Positions 1 to 8,635 of a stretch of DNA of 64,000 nt are shown piece by piece. How positions within the stretch are numbered: the stretch's first letter is position 1; each line of letters begins with the position of its first letter. Both the position numbers and the translations under genes were made by a program. Under the pieces are notes generated by a model. That model saw only the letters and a program-made list of their open reading frames with translations. It did no database searches and was not told the origin of the DNA. Location: positions 2,725,444-2,789,443 of the forward strand of contig NZ_FWWY01000001.1 of assembly GCF_900176145.1 (NCBI RefSeq). Reading direction: 5' to 3'. Origin of the DNA: Sulfobacillus thermosulfidooxidans DSM 9293 (GTDB lineage Bacteria > Bacillota > Sulfobacillia > Sulfobacillales > Sulfobacillaceae).

Positions 1-1727
1 GACATGTTAAGACCTGCTGGCAGCCAATAGGTAGCGGTCATAGACGCGGTTGTGGGCGACTGTTGAGCGGTGAGACGGACTGGCATCGTGAGGTGATTGC
101 CAAATACCGTTTTATGCAGTGTGCGGTTATTGTAATCCTGGGTGATGGCATTACCACCGGTTAATGAAATTAATGTCGAGCCATAAGGCACATAAAAGCG
201 CACCCATGATGTATAAGGAACCACTAGCCAATTATCAAAGATGCCTGTATTGGTCCAAGTGACGGTGGTTGTTTGTAAATACCGGGATCCGATTTTTTTA
301 ATGCGGGAAGTGACGTGATAATGCATATAGAAATTATCTTTGTGTCCCCCCAGATTTTCGTCGACCACTTCTAGATAATCGGTATGAACATGTTTGTCAA
401 CGGTTCCGGCCCAATTATGGGTCTGGGCTATTTCTTCCACCTGCGGATTATTAAAGTAAAAGATGATGTCCTTGTGGTTTAATGACCGAAATACGCTGTG
501 AATCGTTGCCAATAAGACGGGGACGGGTGAATGAGCCAGTTTGTGAAGGACTTCATGAAACATAATGGCGATGAATTTTTTGCGAGCGGGAATGGGCAGT
601 GGTGACCGTTCGGCCATATATTCCATTTCATAATTGGCATTAGCTGCGGTAACTTTGAGGGAATTATAGGTTTTCGGCATGGTTACACCGCCAATGTTTT
701 GTAAAATGGCATCGGCGAGCCAGGTGTTAACAAAAATTACGCCATTTACGTGTGGGGCATGCGGGATGGAATTATAAAATTTGTAAATTTGTTGGACGCT
801 CGTCGGGACATTAGGAGAGGTATTGGCGTCGCGTAAATGCCATAGAGGCGAATACAAATAGGTATGAATAATTAAAGGAGCCGGAGGCCGGTAGCGAATT
901 TCCGATTGCAAATTATAAATATTATGGGAATGCAAGGGTTGGAGATGACCATTGATAAAAGTGACGTAACTATACGCTGTCATAAATCCGCCCGTTGCGC
1001 GGAGTTCACCGGTGTTTTCATAAATGAGAAAATATCGTCTTGTACCATGAGCGGGTACCATTTTGACAATCATGGGCAGAATGCTTTGAATGTCATGCAG
1101 ATCAGCGGTTAGCAATTGACTTTCTTGTTGAAATTTATGCCAGCGGTGCTGATTAATCAGCCAGTTCGGCATGGGTATTTTTTGAATCCAGTGGTTCCAT
1201 TGCACAAGGCTTGGGTAAAACAGATTGACTAGACGATTGACCGTGGGTAATTGTTGAAATAAGACGGCAGCCATCTGGGCGTGGGACAATGGCGGATCCG
1301 GATGATGAGGAGTGGCAAATCCTAAATGGCCTAGTAAATCATTAATCCCGGGCAGCGCACGTTGGATAGCTGTATCAGCCATGGTTAAATTATGGCTCGA
1401 CTGCTCTAAAAGGGTGAGTACGGTGTTGTGCGGATCGAGAGCTTTCCACGGCCAACATGCCCAAATCATGGTGTGATACCATTTGGTCGCATCATTAAAA
1501 TAGCTAAGACCCGTGTCAATACTTTGTGTTTGATGTGTTTTTAATCCTATTGCGGTATAAAGAGCCCCCGCCGTGGCGGTCGCTGTGGTCCCCGCTAAGG
1601 CAAACCATGGAAATCCAGCAATAACCAAAGCCCCCACACTTCCTACCGTCAGACTGATCCAAACCGGGCGCTTAATGAATTTCCTGAAACCCGTGACAAT
1701 CATCCTTTCCTCGATTTTTCGGTGCAT
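1..1727 (-). CDS. DUF4012 domain protein, membrane anchored (partial, C-terminus off the left edge)
   Basis: This is a long open frame on the minus strand with no stop before the left edge, so the C-terminus is missing. An N-terminal hydrophobic segment (roughly residues 20-48) is followed by a large, probably extracytoplasmic domain. That domain carries the DUF4012 hallmarks GELRATGGFMTAYSYVTF and WHLRDANTSPNVPTS. DUF4012 proteins are found in Gram-positive bacteria near cell-surface polysaccharide genes, but their biochemical role is not established. Two in-frame ATGs are possible: 1727 (used here, weak Shine-Dalgarno) and 1703, where a GGAAAGG lies directly against the ATG. The gene is transcribed away from the molybdenum hydroxylase operon. 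Confidence 0.75.
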   Translation of the reverse strand, partial: MHRKIEERMIVTGFRKFIKRPVWISLTVGSVGALVIAGFPWFALAGTTATATAGALYTAIGLKTHQTQSIDTGLSYFNDATKWYHTMIWACWPWKALDPHNTVLTLLEQSSHNLTMADTAIQRALPGINDLLGHLGFATPHHPDPPLSHAQMAAVLFQQLPTVNRLVNLFYPSLVQWNHWIQKIPMPNWLINQHRWHKFQQESQLLTADLHDIQSILPMIVKMVPAHGTRRYFLIYENTGELRATGGFMTAYSYVTFINGHLQPLHSHNIYNLQSEIRYRPPAPLIIHTYLYSPLWHLRDANTSPNVPTSVQQIYKFYNSIPHAPHVNGVIFVNTWLADAILQNIGGVTMPKTYNSLKVTAANANYEMEYMAERSPLPIPARKKFIAIMFHEVLHKLAHSPVPVLLATIHSVFRSLNHKDIIFYFNNPQVEEIAQTHNWAGTVDKHVHTDYLEVVDENLGGHKDNFYMHYHVTSRIKKIGSRYLQTTTVTWTNTGIFDNWLVVPYTSWVRFYVPYGSTLISLTGGNAITQDYNNRTLHKTVFGNHLTMPVRLTAQQSPTTASMTATYWLPAGLNM

Positions 1728-2049
1728 AACCGGCGTTGATCGGTGTATTTGATGATTTGGCGACGAATGATTCCCTCAACATGATGGGATCATTACGGCA
1801 TTTCGTCAATGTCTCGATGATATTGTGATCATGAATCCCGAACATTTTGCGTATATGTTCCGTGATTGTTTTGGATAAAAAACCAAAAACATGCCACAGG
1901 TATTAATAAATATGACATAACATTGTAGTATTTCTTAGAACCTCTGCCAAATATCTACCGTTTGAAGAGAGTTTCGAGGGTCGTTGTCTTTGGTCCCATG
2001 GCAGGCCAATGGATGATACGGCTCTTGGCGATGGAGATGAACTGTTCAT
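1728..2049. other. Divergent intergenic region with inverted repeats
   Basis: These 322 bases separate the DUF4012 gene (minus) from the molybdenum hydroxylase operon (plus). No credible ORF is present. Two dyads with the same half site occur: ATGAT-GGG-ATCAT at 1781-1793 and ATGAT-N6-ATCAT at 1817-1832. They could be operator sites for a local regulator. The stretch after 1890 is AT-rich and may hold the plus-strand promoter, but I could not fix a convincing -35/-10 pair. Confidence 0.4.
1781..1832. promoter_or_regulatory. Pair of ATGAT...ATCAT dyads (candidate operators)
   Basis: Two perfect 5-bp-arm inverted repeats share the half site ATGAT/ATCAT. One has a 3-base spacer (1781-1793) and the other a 6-base spacer (1817-1832). 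The first is extended by the nearby AATGATTCCC at 1766-1775, which can also pair with GGGATCATT. Their position between two divergent genes suits a repressor or activator site. No regulator gene is adjacent, so the role is inference. Confidence 0.3.
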
Positions 2050-2541
2050 ATGCCCCATCTTGAAGACGAGCTCTATGAGGTTTCATTGGTTGTGAATAAT
2101 CAACAGCATATCCTAAAAGTGCCTGCAGAAGAACGTCTTCTTACCACATTACGATCCAGACTGCACATTTTTTCGGCACGTTATGGCTGTGGTACGGGAC
2201 ATTGTGGATCTTGTGTGGTGCTGGTCGATCATGAACCGGTGCCGAGTTGTCTTTTACTCACGATCCGTCAAAAAAACCGGGTGATTCAAACGGTCGAAGG
2301 ATTTGAAGATGACCTATTGATGAACCAGTTAATAGCGGCCTTTAGTGAAGAACATGCGGCTCAATGCGGATATTGCACCCCAGGACTCTTGCTCAGTGCC
2401 AAATACTTATTGGAGCGCAAACAGGAGTTAACAGAGTCTGATCTTCGGGCAGGTATTTCGTCACATATCTGTCGCTGCACGGGATATTACGCACCTTTAC
2501 GAGCCATTGCGAAAGTGAGAGACCATCATGCGCTGGATTGA
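2050..2541 (+). CDS. Molybdenum hydroxylase, [2Fe-2S] subunit (xanthine dehydrogenase/CoxS family)
   Basis: This 163-residue protein is the small electron-transfer subunit of a three-part molybdenum hydroxylase. It has the two expected [2Fe-2S] sites. The N-terminal plant-type ferredoxin site is the Cys cluster CGTGHCGSC plus a later Cys, around residues 46-68. The C-terminal helical site has CGYC near residue 112 and CRC near residue 141. Length matches the family (about 155-170). A GGAGATGA ribosome site lies 8 bases before the ATG. The gene overlaps the FAD subunit by 14 bases, so the two are probably translationally coupled. It passes electrons from the molybdenum site to FAD in the cytoplasm. 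Substrate cannot be told from this subunit. Confidence 0.93.
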   Translation: MPHLEDELYEVSLVVNNQQHILKVPAEERLLTTLRSRLHIFSARYGCGTGHCGSCVVLVDHEPVPSCLLLTIRQKNRVIQTVEGFEDDLLMNQLIAAFSEEHAAQCGYCTPGLLLSAKYLLERKQELTESDLRAGISSHICRCTGYYAPLRAIAKVRDHHALD

Positions 2542-3301
2542 GCCTTCGACTATCCAAGAAGTGCAAGCATGTTTGGCGCAACGTGTTCCTATCATAGGTG
2601 GTGGTACATGGCTTCTTCAAGACGGCCATAATCCTCGAGCCGTATGTGATTTGAGGGCATGGGCCGGGAGTGACGAGATTACACACGATGCACAAGGTTG
2701 GACTCTTGGCCCAAATGTTACGTTACATGCGTGGCATGAAGCATTAGGTGCTAACCATCAGATTTCCCAAATCTTGAGTCTGATAGGCTCGCCAGCATTT
2801 CGCAGGGTGGCTACGGTCATTGGTGTGATTGCCAATCCACAACCAGTGGCTGACTTATATCCTCTCTTGCGCTTGTTACAGTCTTCGGTGTTGTACATCG
2901 ACACGGCACATGACTTTATCCAGAACGACCTTGCATCTTGGCCAGAAAGCCTTCAAGAGCGTGCCATAGTGGGGGTGAAGGTGCCAGAGATTCCTAAGGC
3001 ATCCCGCGTTTATTTTCGTAAGTATGCAAAAGGCCGGATGACCCGCCCGTTAGTGAACTTCACGGTCATTATGAGTTCCCAAGATTCTCGTTGGGACATC
3101 ACGTTTATGGCCTCTGGATTGTCGGTATGGCCGCTTCAAGGAGCGGCTTGCGGTTCCCCGCAGGATATCGATTACGCGGTAAGGCATTGGATATTAGAAC
3201 GGCAGGACGTCAACCAGTTTTATCAGGCTCTAATCCTGAATATGTGGCAAGACATTTATCAACAGTGGTGGAATGAGAATAATAGGGGAATTGCATTATG
3301 A
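2528..3301 (+). CDS. Molybdenum hydroxylase, FAD-binding subunit (CoxM/XdhB-like)
   Basis: This 257-residue protein matches the FAD-binding medium subunit. It has the N-terminal IIGGGTWLL loop (about residues 22-30) and the GSPAFRRVATV segment followed by NPQPVADLYPLL (about 85-115), which corresponds to the family's second FAD motif. It is slightly short for the family (usually about 280-290). The conserved TIGGN-type motif reads VIGVIAN here, which may alter flavin binding. It would accept electrons from the [2Fe-2S] subunit and pass them to the final acceptor. The stop overlaps the ATG of the large subunit (ATGA). Confidence 0.85.
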   Translation: MRWIEPSTIQEVQACLAQRVPIIGGGTWLLQDGHNPRAVCDLRAWAGSDEITHDAQGWTLGPNVTLHAWHEALGANHQISQILSLIGSPAFRRVATVIGVIANPQPVADLYPLLRLLQSSVLYIDTAHDFIQNDLASWPESLQERAIVGVKVPEIPKASRVYFRKYAKGRMTRPLVNFTVIMSSQDSRWDITFMASGLSVWPLQGAACGSPQDIDYAVRHWILERQDVNQFYQALILNMWQDIYQQWWNENNRGIAL

Positions 3302-5445
3302 GAAAATGGGCTTTAAGCACTCGACCCCGGTTTGCTCCGGATATGTTGGATTTGGCCCCTGATGCCTTAGTGTGTGGCGTGATTGAAGCGGCTTCTGCCC
3401 CGTGCACGGCTCAAATACAAAATCTTGAGTCGTTAAGACAAATGCCGGGGGTTGTAGCCATTCTGACGGCGGATGATGTACCCGAACACCGGTTTACGAC
3501 GGCTGGACAGCCCGAGCCAGAGCCGTCTCCTTATGATATGAAGATTTTGAATACGGTGGTCCGTTATCCTGGAGAGCCCATCGCGCTCATTGCCGCCCAT
3601 TCGGAAAAAGATATCAAATCCGTACAACAATGTGCGGAGATTGATTATCAACCTGTTCATGGCCCCTTTCATGAATCCCATCCTTCGAATGTGATGAGCC
3701 AGTGGGATCTTCGCACTGAACCCTTGAGTGAGGTAGGGAACGAACAGTTTCGCACGACGGTTCGAGTGCCGCGGGTCAGCCACATGCAATTAGAACCCCA
3801 TGCCGCTTTGAGCTACTTTGATGAAGAAAATCGGCTGGTTATCGTGACCACAACCCAAGTTCCTTATCATGTCAGGCGCATTGTTGCCCGAGCTTTGGGA
3901 TGGCCTGTGTCGCGTATACTGGTTAAAGCAACAGATGTGGGTGGAGGATTTGGCGGCAAGCAAGAAGTGATTGTGGAGCCCTGGGTGGCATTATTGGCGG
4001 TGTGGACCAAAAAACCTGTCAAAATGATGTTAAACCGCCGGCAAGAGTTCACCATCACCCGCACACGGCATGCGGCCACGTTAAACGTGGAGAGCACGTG
4101 GAACAATACGACATTACAAAGCATTGATCTGAAAGCGGATGTAGAAACGGGTCCCTACGGATCGCACGGGCCCACCGTGGCCCATAATATGGGGCTAAAG
4201 TCTTTGCCCCTTTACCACGCAAAAAATTACCATTTCCATGGCCAAGTGCGTTATACCCCAGGACCTGTAGCGGGAGCATTTCGCGGCTACGGGGGACCTC
4301 AAGGAGCTATGGCCATCGAAACCCATATCAATCAAGTAGCCCATGCCAAAGGATTATCGTCCGCTGCCCTCCGCCATCTCATTCTGGCGAAGAAAGGGGA
4401 TGCTCTCGATATTTTTGCCCATGATGGCATGGTCAAACGCCAACATCACAATGACCTAGGGGAGCTGTTAGCGACGACCATGGCACGAATTCAATCCGGC
4501 CCGCCTGTGGATGAGAACGAGGGCATTGGTCTTGCCATGAGTATGCAAGCGAGTGGAGTACCAGGTCAAGAACTGGCTCAAGTTGTCATTCATGTCGATG
4601 AGGATGGCAGTTTGGTGGTGAAAACCGGTGCAATGGACATTGGACAGGGGTCTAAGGAAGCGCTCGCTCAGATTATTTATGAGGCATTGGACCTTCCAGT
4701 GGATTCTATCCCCATCTATTTTTCCATGGGGAAGACGTCCGATAACGGATTTGATTACGGGACTTATGCCTCGTCGACCACATATGTTACGGGCTATGCA
4801 GCGTTTAAGGCGGCCCGCATTGTGCGTCGTAAGATGCTAGCGTTGGCACGAAGAATTTCCCGGGCGTCATCAACCCCTTTAAGTCCTTTGGCGGCGTGTT
4901 GGTACTCTGTGGCGCACGCCAGTTTTTACGGTCCTTGGCGACATCCAATTATGGGTCAAGGCGTTGCGGTGCCGACGGATTCTCCCGCTCCCTTTGCCAT
5001 ATTAGCTGTCCGCCTCAAAGTTCATAACACGGGTCAATTAGATATTCAACAAATGGTCATGGGAATCGATGTGGGCAAGCCGATTAATCCCATGGGGCTT
5101 CGCGGACAAATTGAAGGCGCTGTCGTGCAAGGGCTCGGCTACGCGCTGTGCGAGGAATTGGAACTGGATGAACAAGATGCTTACGTCCGCAATGCGTCAC
5201 TTTTCGATTATCCATTGATTACTCCCCAGGATATTCCACCCTTAGAGATTATCATTGCTGATCATCAAGAACAGACGGTACCTTTTGGTGGCAAATCTGC
5301 GGGTGAGGTGGCCTTAGCCCCTGTTGCTCCGGCCATCGTGGACGGAATTTTTCAAGCTAAAGGCATCTGGATGACCGAGTTACCTATCACGATGGAACGT
5401 CTGTGGTATGCCTTACAAGCGCAACAAGAAACCATAGTCCGTTAG
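3298..5445 (+). CDS. Molybdenum hydroxylase, large molybdopterin-binding subunit
   Basis: This 715-residue catalytic subunit belongs to the xanthine dehydrogenase/aldehyde oxidase/CO dehydrogenase family. Visible family motifs are QLEPHAA (about 164-170), GGGFGGKQE (215-223), GAFRGYGGPQGA (about 327-338), GAMDIGQGSKEA and, near the C-terminus, GKSAGEVALAP. Glu670 in the last motif sits where the family's general-base glutamate lies. The active-site loop lacks the AYRCSFR selenocysteine/cysteine loop signature of CO dehydrogenases, so CO oxidation is unlikely. Neighbouring hydrolases for cyclic ureides suggest it hydroxylates a purine or pyrimidine ring, for example uracil to barbiturate. That substrate is inference. 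No XdhC-type maturation gene is in the cluster. Confidence 0.9.
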   Translation: MRKWALSTRPRFAPDMLDLAPDALVCGVIEAASAPCTAQIQNLESLRQMPGVVAILTADDVPEHRFTTAGQPEPEPSPYDMKILNTVVRYPGEPIALIAAHSEKDIKSVQQCAEIDYQPVHGPFHESHPSNVMSQWDLRTEPLSEVGNEQFRTTVRVPRVSHMQLEPHAALSYFDEENRLVIVTTTQVPYHVRRIVARALGWPVSRILVKATDVGGGFGGKQEVIVEPWVALLAVWTKKPVKMMLNRRQEFTITRTRHAATLNVESTWNNTTLQSIDLKADVETGPYGSHGPTVAHNMGLKSLPLYHAKNYHFHGQVRYTPGPVAGAFRGYGGPQGAMAIETHINQVAHAKGLSSAALRHLILAKKGDALDIFAHDGMVKRQHHNDLGELLATTMARIQSGPPVDENEGIGLAMSMQASGVPGQELAQVVIHVDEDGSLVVKTGAMDIGQGSKEALAQIIYEALDLPVDSIPIYFSMGKTSDNGFDYGTYASSTTYVTGYAAFKAARIVRRKMLALARRISRASSTPLSPLAACWYSVAHASFYGPWRHPIMGQGVAVPTDSPAPFAILAVRLKVHNTGQLDIQQMVMGIDVGKPINPMGLRGQIEGAVVQGLGYALCEELELDEQDAYVRNASLFDYPLITPQDIPPLEIIIADHQEQTVPFGGKSAGEVALAPVAPAIVDGIFQAKGIWMTELPITMERLWYALQAQQETIVR

Positions 5446-5566
5446 GTCAGTTAAGAGAGCTGGCTGACCCATATCGTGGTGTCATGATGAATACCATTGA
5501 ATGTGCATATCCCTAACAAGGCTTTGCCCCACACGGAACTTTTTCCTATGAAGGAGCGATGATGAA

Positions 5567-6130
5567 ATGACTAGCACAGACGAAATTTTGACGATACCAG
5601 TAAAAGATGTCACAGAAGAAGCAGTGGCCCCTTACGGCATGTTACTCGGCGAAGGGGTACATCGTCCGGGACTTCCCATCCCTTTTTATCAAGGTAGCGT
5701 GGAGGAAGGAGCTAACTTAGATTTTGTCTGCCGTGGGAAGCCGGTCATTCGTACAGCGCGCATTTCACGGCGTGATACCGAAGTACTCTGGTTGGAATAT
5801 CACACCATTTTGACGCAGGTTTTTATTGGACTCGGTTCCGCACCTTTTGTTATGGTGCTCGGGCGCCCCGAAGAGAATGCTAAAGTTCCCAATTTAGCCC
5901 AAGTTGAGGCATTTAAATTTCCACCGGGTCACGGTATCATGCTCTGGCAACGGGTATGGCATGATTTTCCGATGGCGATTCATCATCCTGTGACCATTTT
6001 TACCATGAATTCGGAGGAAGTGGTGGAAGCCTTAGCATCACAGCCCGTTCCAGCGGATATGAACCGAGGCGATGTCTATAAAGTGCATGTCAAAACTCAT
6101 ACCGGCAAACATTTGCGGGTAGATATGTGA
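5567..6130 (+). CDS. Ureidoglycolate lyase (AllA) family protein
   Basis: This 187-residue protein resembles the cupin-like ureidoglycolate lyase family, which splits ureidoglycolate into urea and glyoxylate. The N-terminal VAPYGMLLGEGVHRPG, the central LEYHTILTQVFIGLG and the C-terminal AFKFPPGHGIMLWQRVWHDF align in order with the family pattern (PFGxxI, LErHpxxsQaFiPL, AFxxxxGqGvxYxxGvWH). The normally ErH motif is EYH, and the overall match is loose, so the substrate may differ. In this cluster it might act on the ureido acid released by the ring-opening enzyme. The start has AAGGAGCGAT 7-11 bases upstream. Its stop overlaps the start of the next gene. Confidence 0.7.
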   Translation: MTSTDEILTIPVKDVTEEAVAPYGMLLGEGVHRPGLPIPFYQGSVEEGANLDFVCRGKPVIRTARISRRDTEVLWLEYHTILTQVFIGLGSAPFVMVLGRPEENAKVPNLAQVEAFKFPPGHGIMLWQRVWHDFPMAIHHPVTIFTMNSEEVVEALASQPVPADMNRGDVYKVHVKTHTGKHLRVDM

Positions 6131-7197
6131 TGGAAACACGAATCTTTACCGGTTTTATGAAACATCCCAGCGATTTTTCTGAGCTAGACGCGGCAATTTC
6201 CCGTGGTGAAATCGATCCATTTCGCATTGTCGCCATTCTCGGAAAAACCGAAGGGAACGGCGGCCGGAATGATTTCAGTCGCGACTTGGCCGTCGAGAAG
6301 AGTCGTCAGGTTTTGGCAACCCATTTGCAACAAGATCCAGCAGTCATAGAAGACCGTGTGCTGCTGTCATTTTCCGGCGGCACCGAAGGCGTTACCACAC
6401 CCCATTACCGGGTCTTTGAAACGCGAGGAACGTTTCCTTCCGCACCATTATATGAGTCCAGGCTGGCGATTGGGCGGGGGAGGACGCGCCAGTTTCTTCC
6501 GGAGGAAGTGGGTACGATGACGATGGTCGAAGAAACCGCTCAAACGATCCGGAGGATTTTGGAGCAAGCCCGAATTGATCCACACGATGTGCATTTTGTT
6601 CATGTGAAAGGTGCCATTCCATACGAATGGCCACCGAAATCACCTCGCAACTCCATGGCCTATTCCCGGGGTGCTTCGGCTTTAGGGGTGGCTCTGGCAC
6701 TTGGCGAAGTTAACCAACATGATTTGAATGACGATATGATTCTTCAGGATTATGCGTTGTATAGCCGGTGTGCCAGCACCTCCAGCAAACCGGGATTGTC
6801 CTACTCCGATATTATGGTGCTCGGAAATTCACCGTGGTGGAACGGGAATTTGGTCATTACACACACCGTGATGCAGGATATATTAGACGCCCAATCGGTG
6901 ATCTCATTGTTCGAGAGCTTCGGGATTTCTAGCTCTCAGCTCTATAAAGAGGCTATTGCCCAGCGTATTCATGGCGTCTTTGCTAAGGCTGAGGCGGATC
7001 CACGTCAAAGTGTTCGGGGATACCGTCATACCATGCTATCGGATGATGACATTGATGATACTCGTTATGCCCGCTGCGTCGTGAGTTCCATTTTGGCTGC
7101 GATCACCGGCACTCCCGCTGTGTATGTATCAACGCGTGCTGAACATCATGGGCCACTGGGCGGTGGACCGGTGGCCGTGATTCTCTCGATATCCTAA
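6127..7197 (+). CDS. Ring-opening amidohydrolase (barbiturase / cyanuric acid hydrolase family)
   Basis: This 356-residue enzyme belongs to the small AtzD/TrzD/barbiturase family, which opens cyclic ureides by hydrolysis. Three repeated domains are visible, each with the expected Lys and Ser. Domain A has GKTEGNGGRNDFSR (Lys40) and SGGTEG (Ser83). Domain B has HVKGAIP (Lys161) and RGASALGVALALGE (Ser184). Domain C has FAKAEADP (Lys287) and VYVSTRAEHHGPLGGGPVAV (Ser335). Length is normal (about 355-370). In domain C the usual SGGAEHQGP reads STRAEHHGP, which could mark altered specificity. Start is GTG 6127 overlapping the previous stop, or ATG 6130. Barbiturate and cyanurate activity cannot be separated by eye. 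Confidence 0.88.
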   Translation: MMETRIFTGFMKHPSDFSELDAAISRGEIDPFRIVAILGKTEGNGGRNDFSRDLAVEKSRQVLATHLQQDPAVIEDRVLLSFSGGTEGVTTPHYRVFETRGTFPSAPLYESRLAIGRGRTRQFLPEEVGTMTMVEETAQTIRRILEQARIDPHDVHFVHVKGAIPYEWPPKSPRNSMAYSRGASALGVALALGEVNQHDLNDDMILQDYALYSRCASTSSKPGLSYSDIMVLGNSPWWNGNLVITHTVMQDILDAQSVISLFESFGISSSQLYKEAIAQRIHGVFAKAEADPRQSVRGYRHTMLSDDDIDDTRYARCVVSSILAAITGTPAVYVSTRAEHHGPLGGGPVAVILSIS

Positions 7198-7441
7198 GAT
7201 GTCATAACGTTTCCAAAAGGGATCACGCAACAAGCCCATACAGATGATTTAATGTTTTTTGTGGCGAATAATCGTTTTGATCTAAACGAGGTATTGCCGT
7301 TGGATCCGTGAAACGTGAAAACGCCTTAGGATGTGAATGGACACGTACTCCGTCCCGATATCGTTGGCTCGGCGATATTCTTAAGATTTCAAGAGATAGG
7401 GTGGAACTTTGCAGGAATCCGGCAAAAGGGGCGAATGAAGG

Positions 7442-8635
7442 ATGATTCATGATACCTGGCAAGCATTTTTTGATACGACATGCACATTAGAACCTGAAGG
7501 GCAGGGCGTGTTAAGCGGCACAACTTTTGCCGCCAAAGAGGCGTTTGACGTGAAAGGTTTTGTCACCTCAGGTGGCAATCCCGATTGGTACCGAACACAT
7601 TCTAAAGCGTCCGAGACAGCGCGGGCGATTACCCAGCTTGTGCAGGCAGGATCACGTCTGGTAGGCAAGACCCACACGGACGAATTAATGTATGGATTAA
7701 ATGGTGAAAATGTCCATTATGGCACTCCGGTTAATCCCAAGGCCCCTGATCGCATTCCGGGAGGATCTTCGAGTGGTTCGGCATCCGCAGTGGCGGGTAA
7801 ATTAGTGGACTTTGCGATTGGAACGGATACGGGGGGATCGGTACGGATTCCAGCGAGTTACACGGGAATTTACGGATTTCGTCCAACCATCGGGAGAATT
7901 TCTCTTGAAGGCGTTATCCCTCTTTCGCAAACATTTGATACGGTGGGATGTTTAGCCAGAGATCCGTCACTGCTAGAAAACGTCTCCAGTGTCTTATTAG
8001 ACCACTACAAAATCCCATCTGGGCATAGCTTTTCACGCGTGGTTGTGGCATCTGACGCCATATCTCGCGTGGACCAAGAATTGGTGCCGGAAGTGGAAGC
8101 AAAAATCGCACATATCGCTTCGAGTTTTTTGACGGTCCAGCATGAAGTGATTGCGGAACCGGGGCTTGAGACATGGAGTCAAGCCTTTCGCATTATTCAA
8201 GGTTATGATATATGGCAGAATTTTGGAACCTGGATAACCGAGACCAAGCCGCATTTTGGCCCTGGATTCCACGAACGGTTTTATTGGACCCGTACGATCA
8301 CGCGAGAAGAACGCGATAAGTGGGCTCATAAGCAGAAGGAATGGCGCGAAGAACTGTGGAGCCGACTGCGCCAAGATACCCTGATTGTCCTGCCGACAGC
8401 ACCGGGAGTGGCCCCTTTGAAAAATACTCCTCTAAATATTCTTAATCCCTTTCGCGACCGGGTTTTGCAACTCACGTGTATTGCGGGGTTAGGGGGATTG
8501 CCTCAGGTCTCTATGCCTCTGTTGACGATTCAAGGCATTCCTTTTGGCATTTCGGTGATTGCGGGTCCCGGCATGGACGAAGAATTATTGGCCTGGGTCA
8601 GAAATTGGGTCATAGGGGAGGGCATAGAATGTTAA
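7442..8635 (+). CDS. Amidase signature family hydrolase (AtzE/GatA-like)
   Basis: This 397-residue protein has the amidase-signature core. Lys32 lies in TFAAKEAFDVKG, the Gly/Ser-rich loop PGGSSSGSASAVA spans 106-118 with the cis-Ser near 109, and the nucleophile Ser133 lies in GTDTGGSVRIPAS. It is shorter than typical members (450-500), mainly in the C-terminal half. Family members hydrolyse amides including 1-carboxybiuret (AtzE) and acyl-ureas. Behind a ring-opening enzyme it is a good candidate for cleaving the linear ureide product, e.g. ureidomalonate to urea and malonate (inferred). No GatB/GatC is nearby, so it is not the tRNA amidotransferase subunit. It follows a 244-base gap. Confidence 0.88.
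   Translation: MIHDTWQAFFDTTCTLEPEGQGVLSGTTFAAKEAFDVKGFVTSGGNPDWYRTHSKASETARAITQLVQAGSRLVGKTHTDELMYGLNGENVHYGTPVNPKAPDRIPGGSSSGSASAVAGKLVDFAIGTDTGGSVRIPASYTGIYGFRPTIGRISLEGVIPLSQTFDTVGCLARDPSLLENVSSVLLDHYKIPSGHSFSRVVVASDAISRVDQELVPEVEAKIAHIASSFLTVQHEVIAEPGLETWSQAFRIIQGYDIWQNFGTWITETKPHFGPGFHERFYWTRTITREERDKWAHKQKEWREELWSRLRQDTLIVLPTAPGVAPLKNTPLNILNPFRDRVLQLTCIAGLGGLPQVSMPLLTIQGIPFGISVIAGPGMDEELLAWVRNWVIGEGIEC

Noticed and set aside
906-1112. Plus-strand 68-codon ORF
   Set aside because: It lies wholly inside the minus-strand DUF4012 gene, with no ribosome site; a shadow frame.
7198-7441. Open frame continuing in phase after the ring-opening enzyme's stop (reads FPKGITQQAHTDDLMFFVAN)
   Set aside because: It ends after about 38 codons and has no start with a ribosome site; could be a small AtzG-like subunit remnant, but unsupported.
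8476-8628. Upstream extension of the deaminase gene
   Set aside because: It overlaps the amidase coding region, and the ATG at 8629 matches family length and overlap style.
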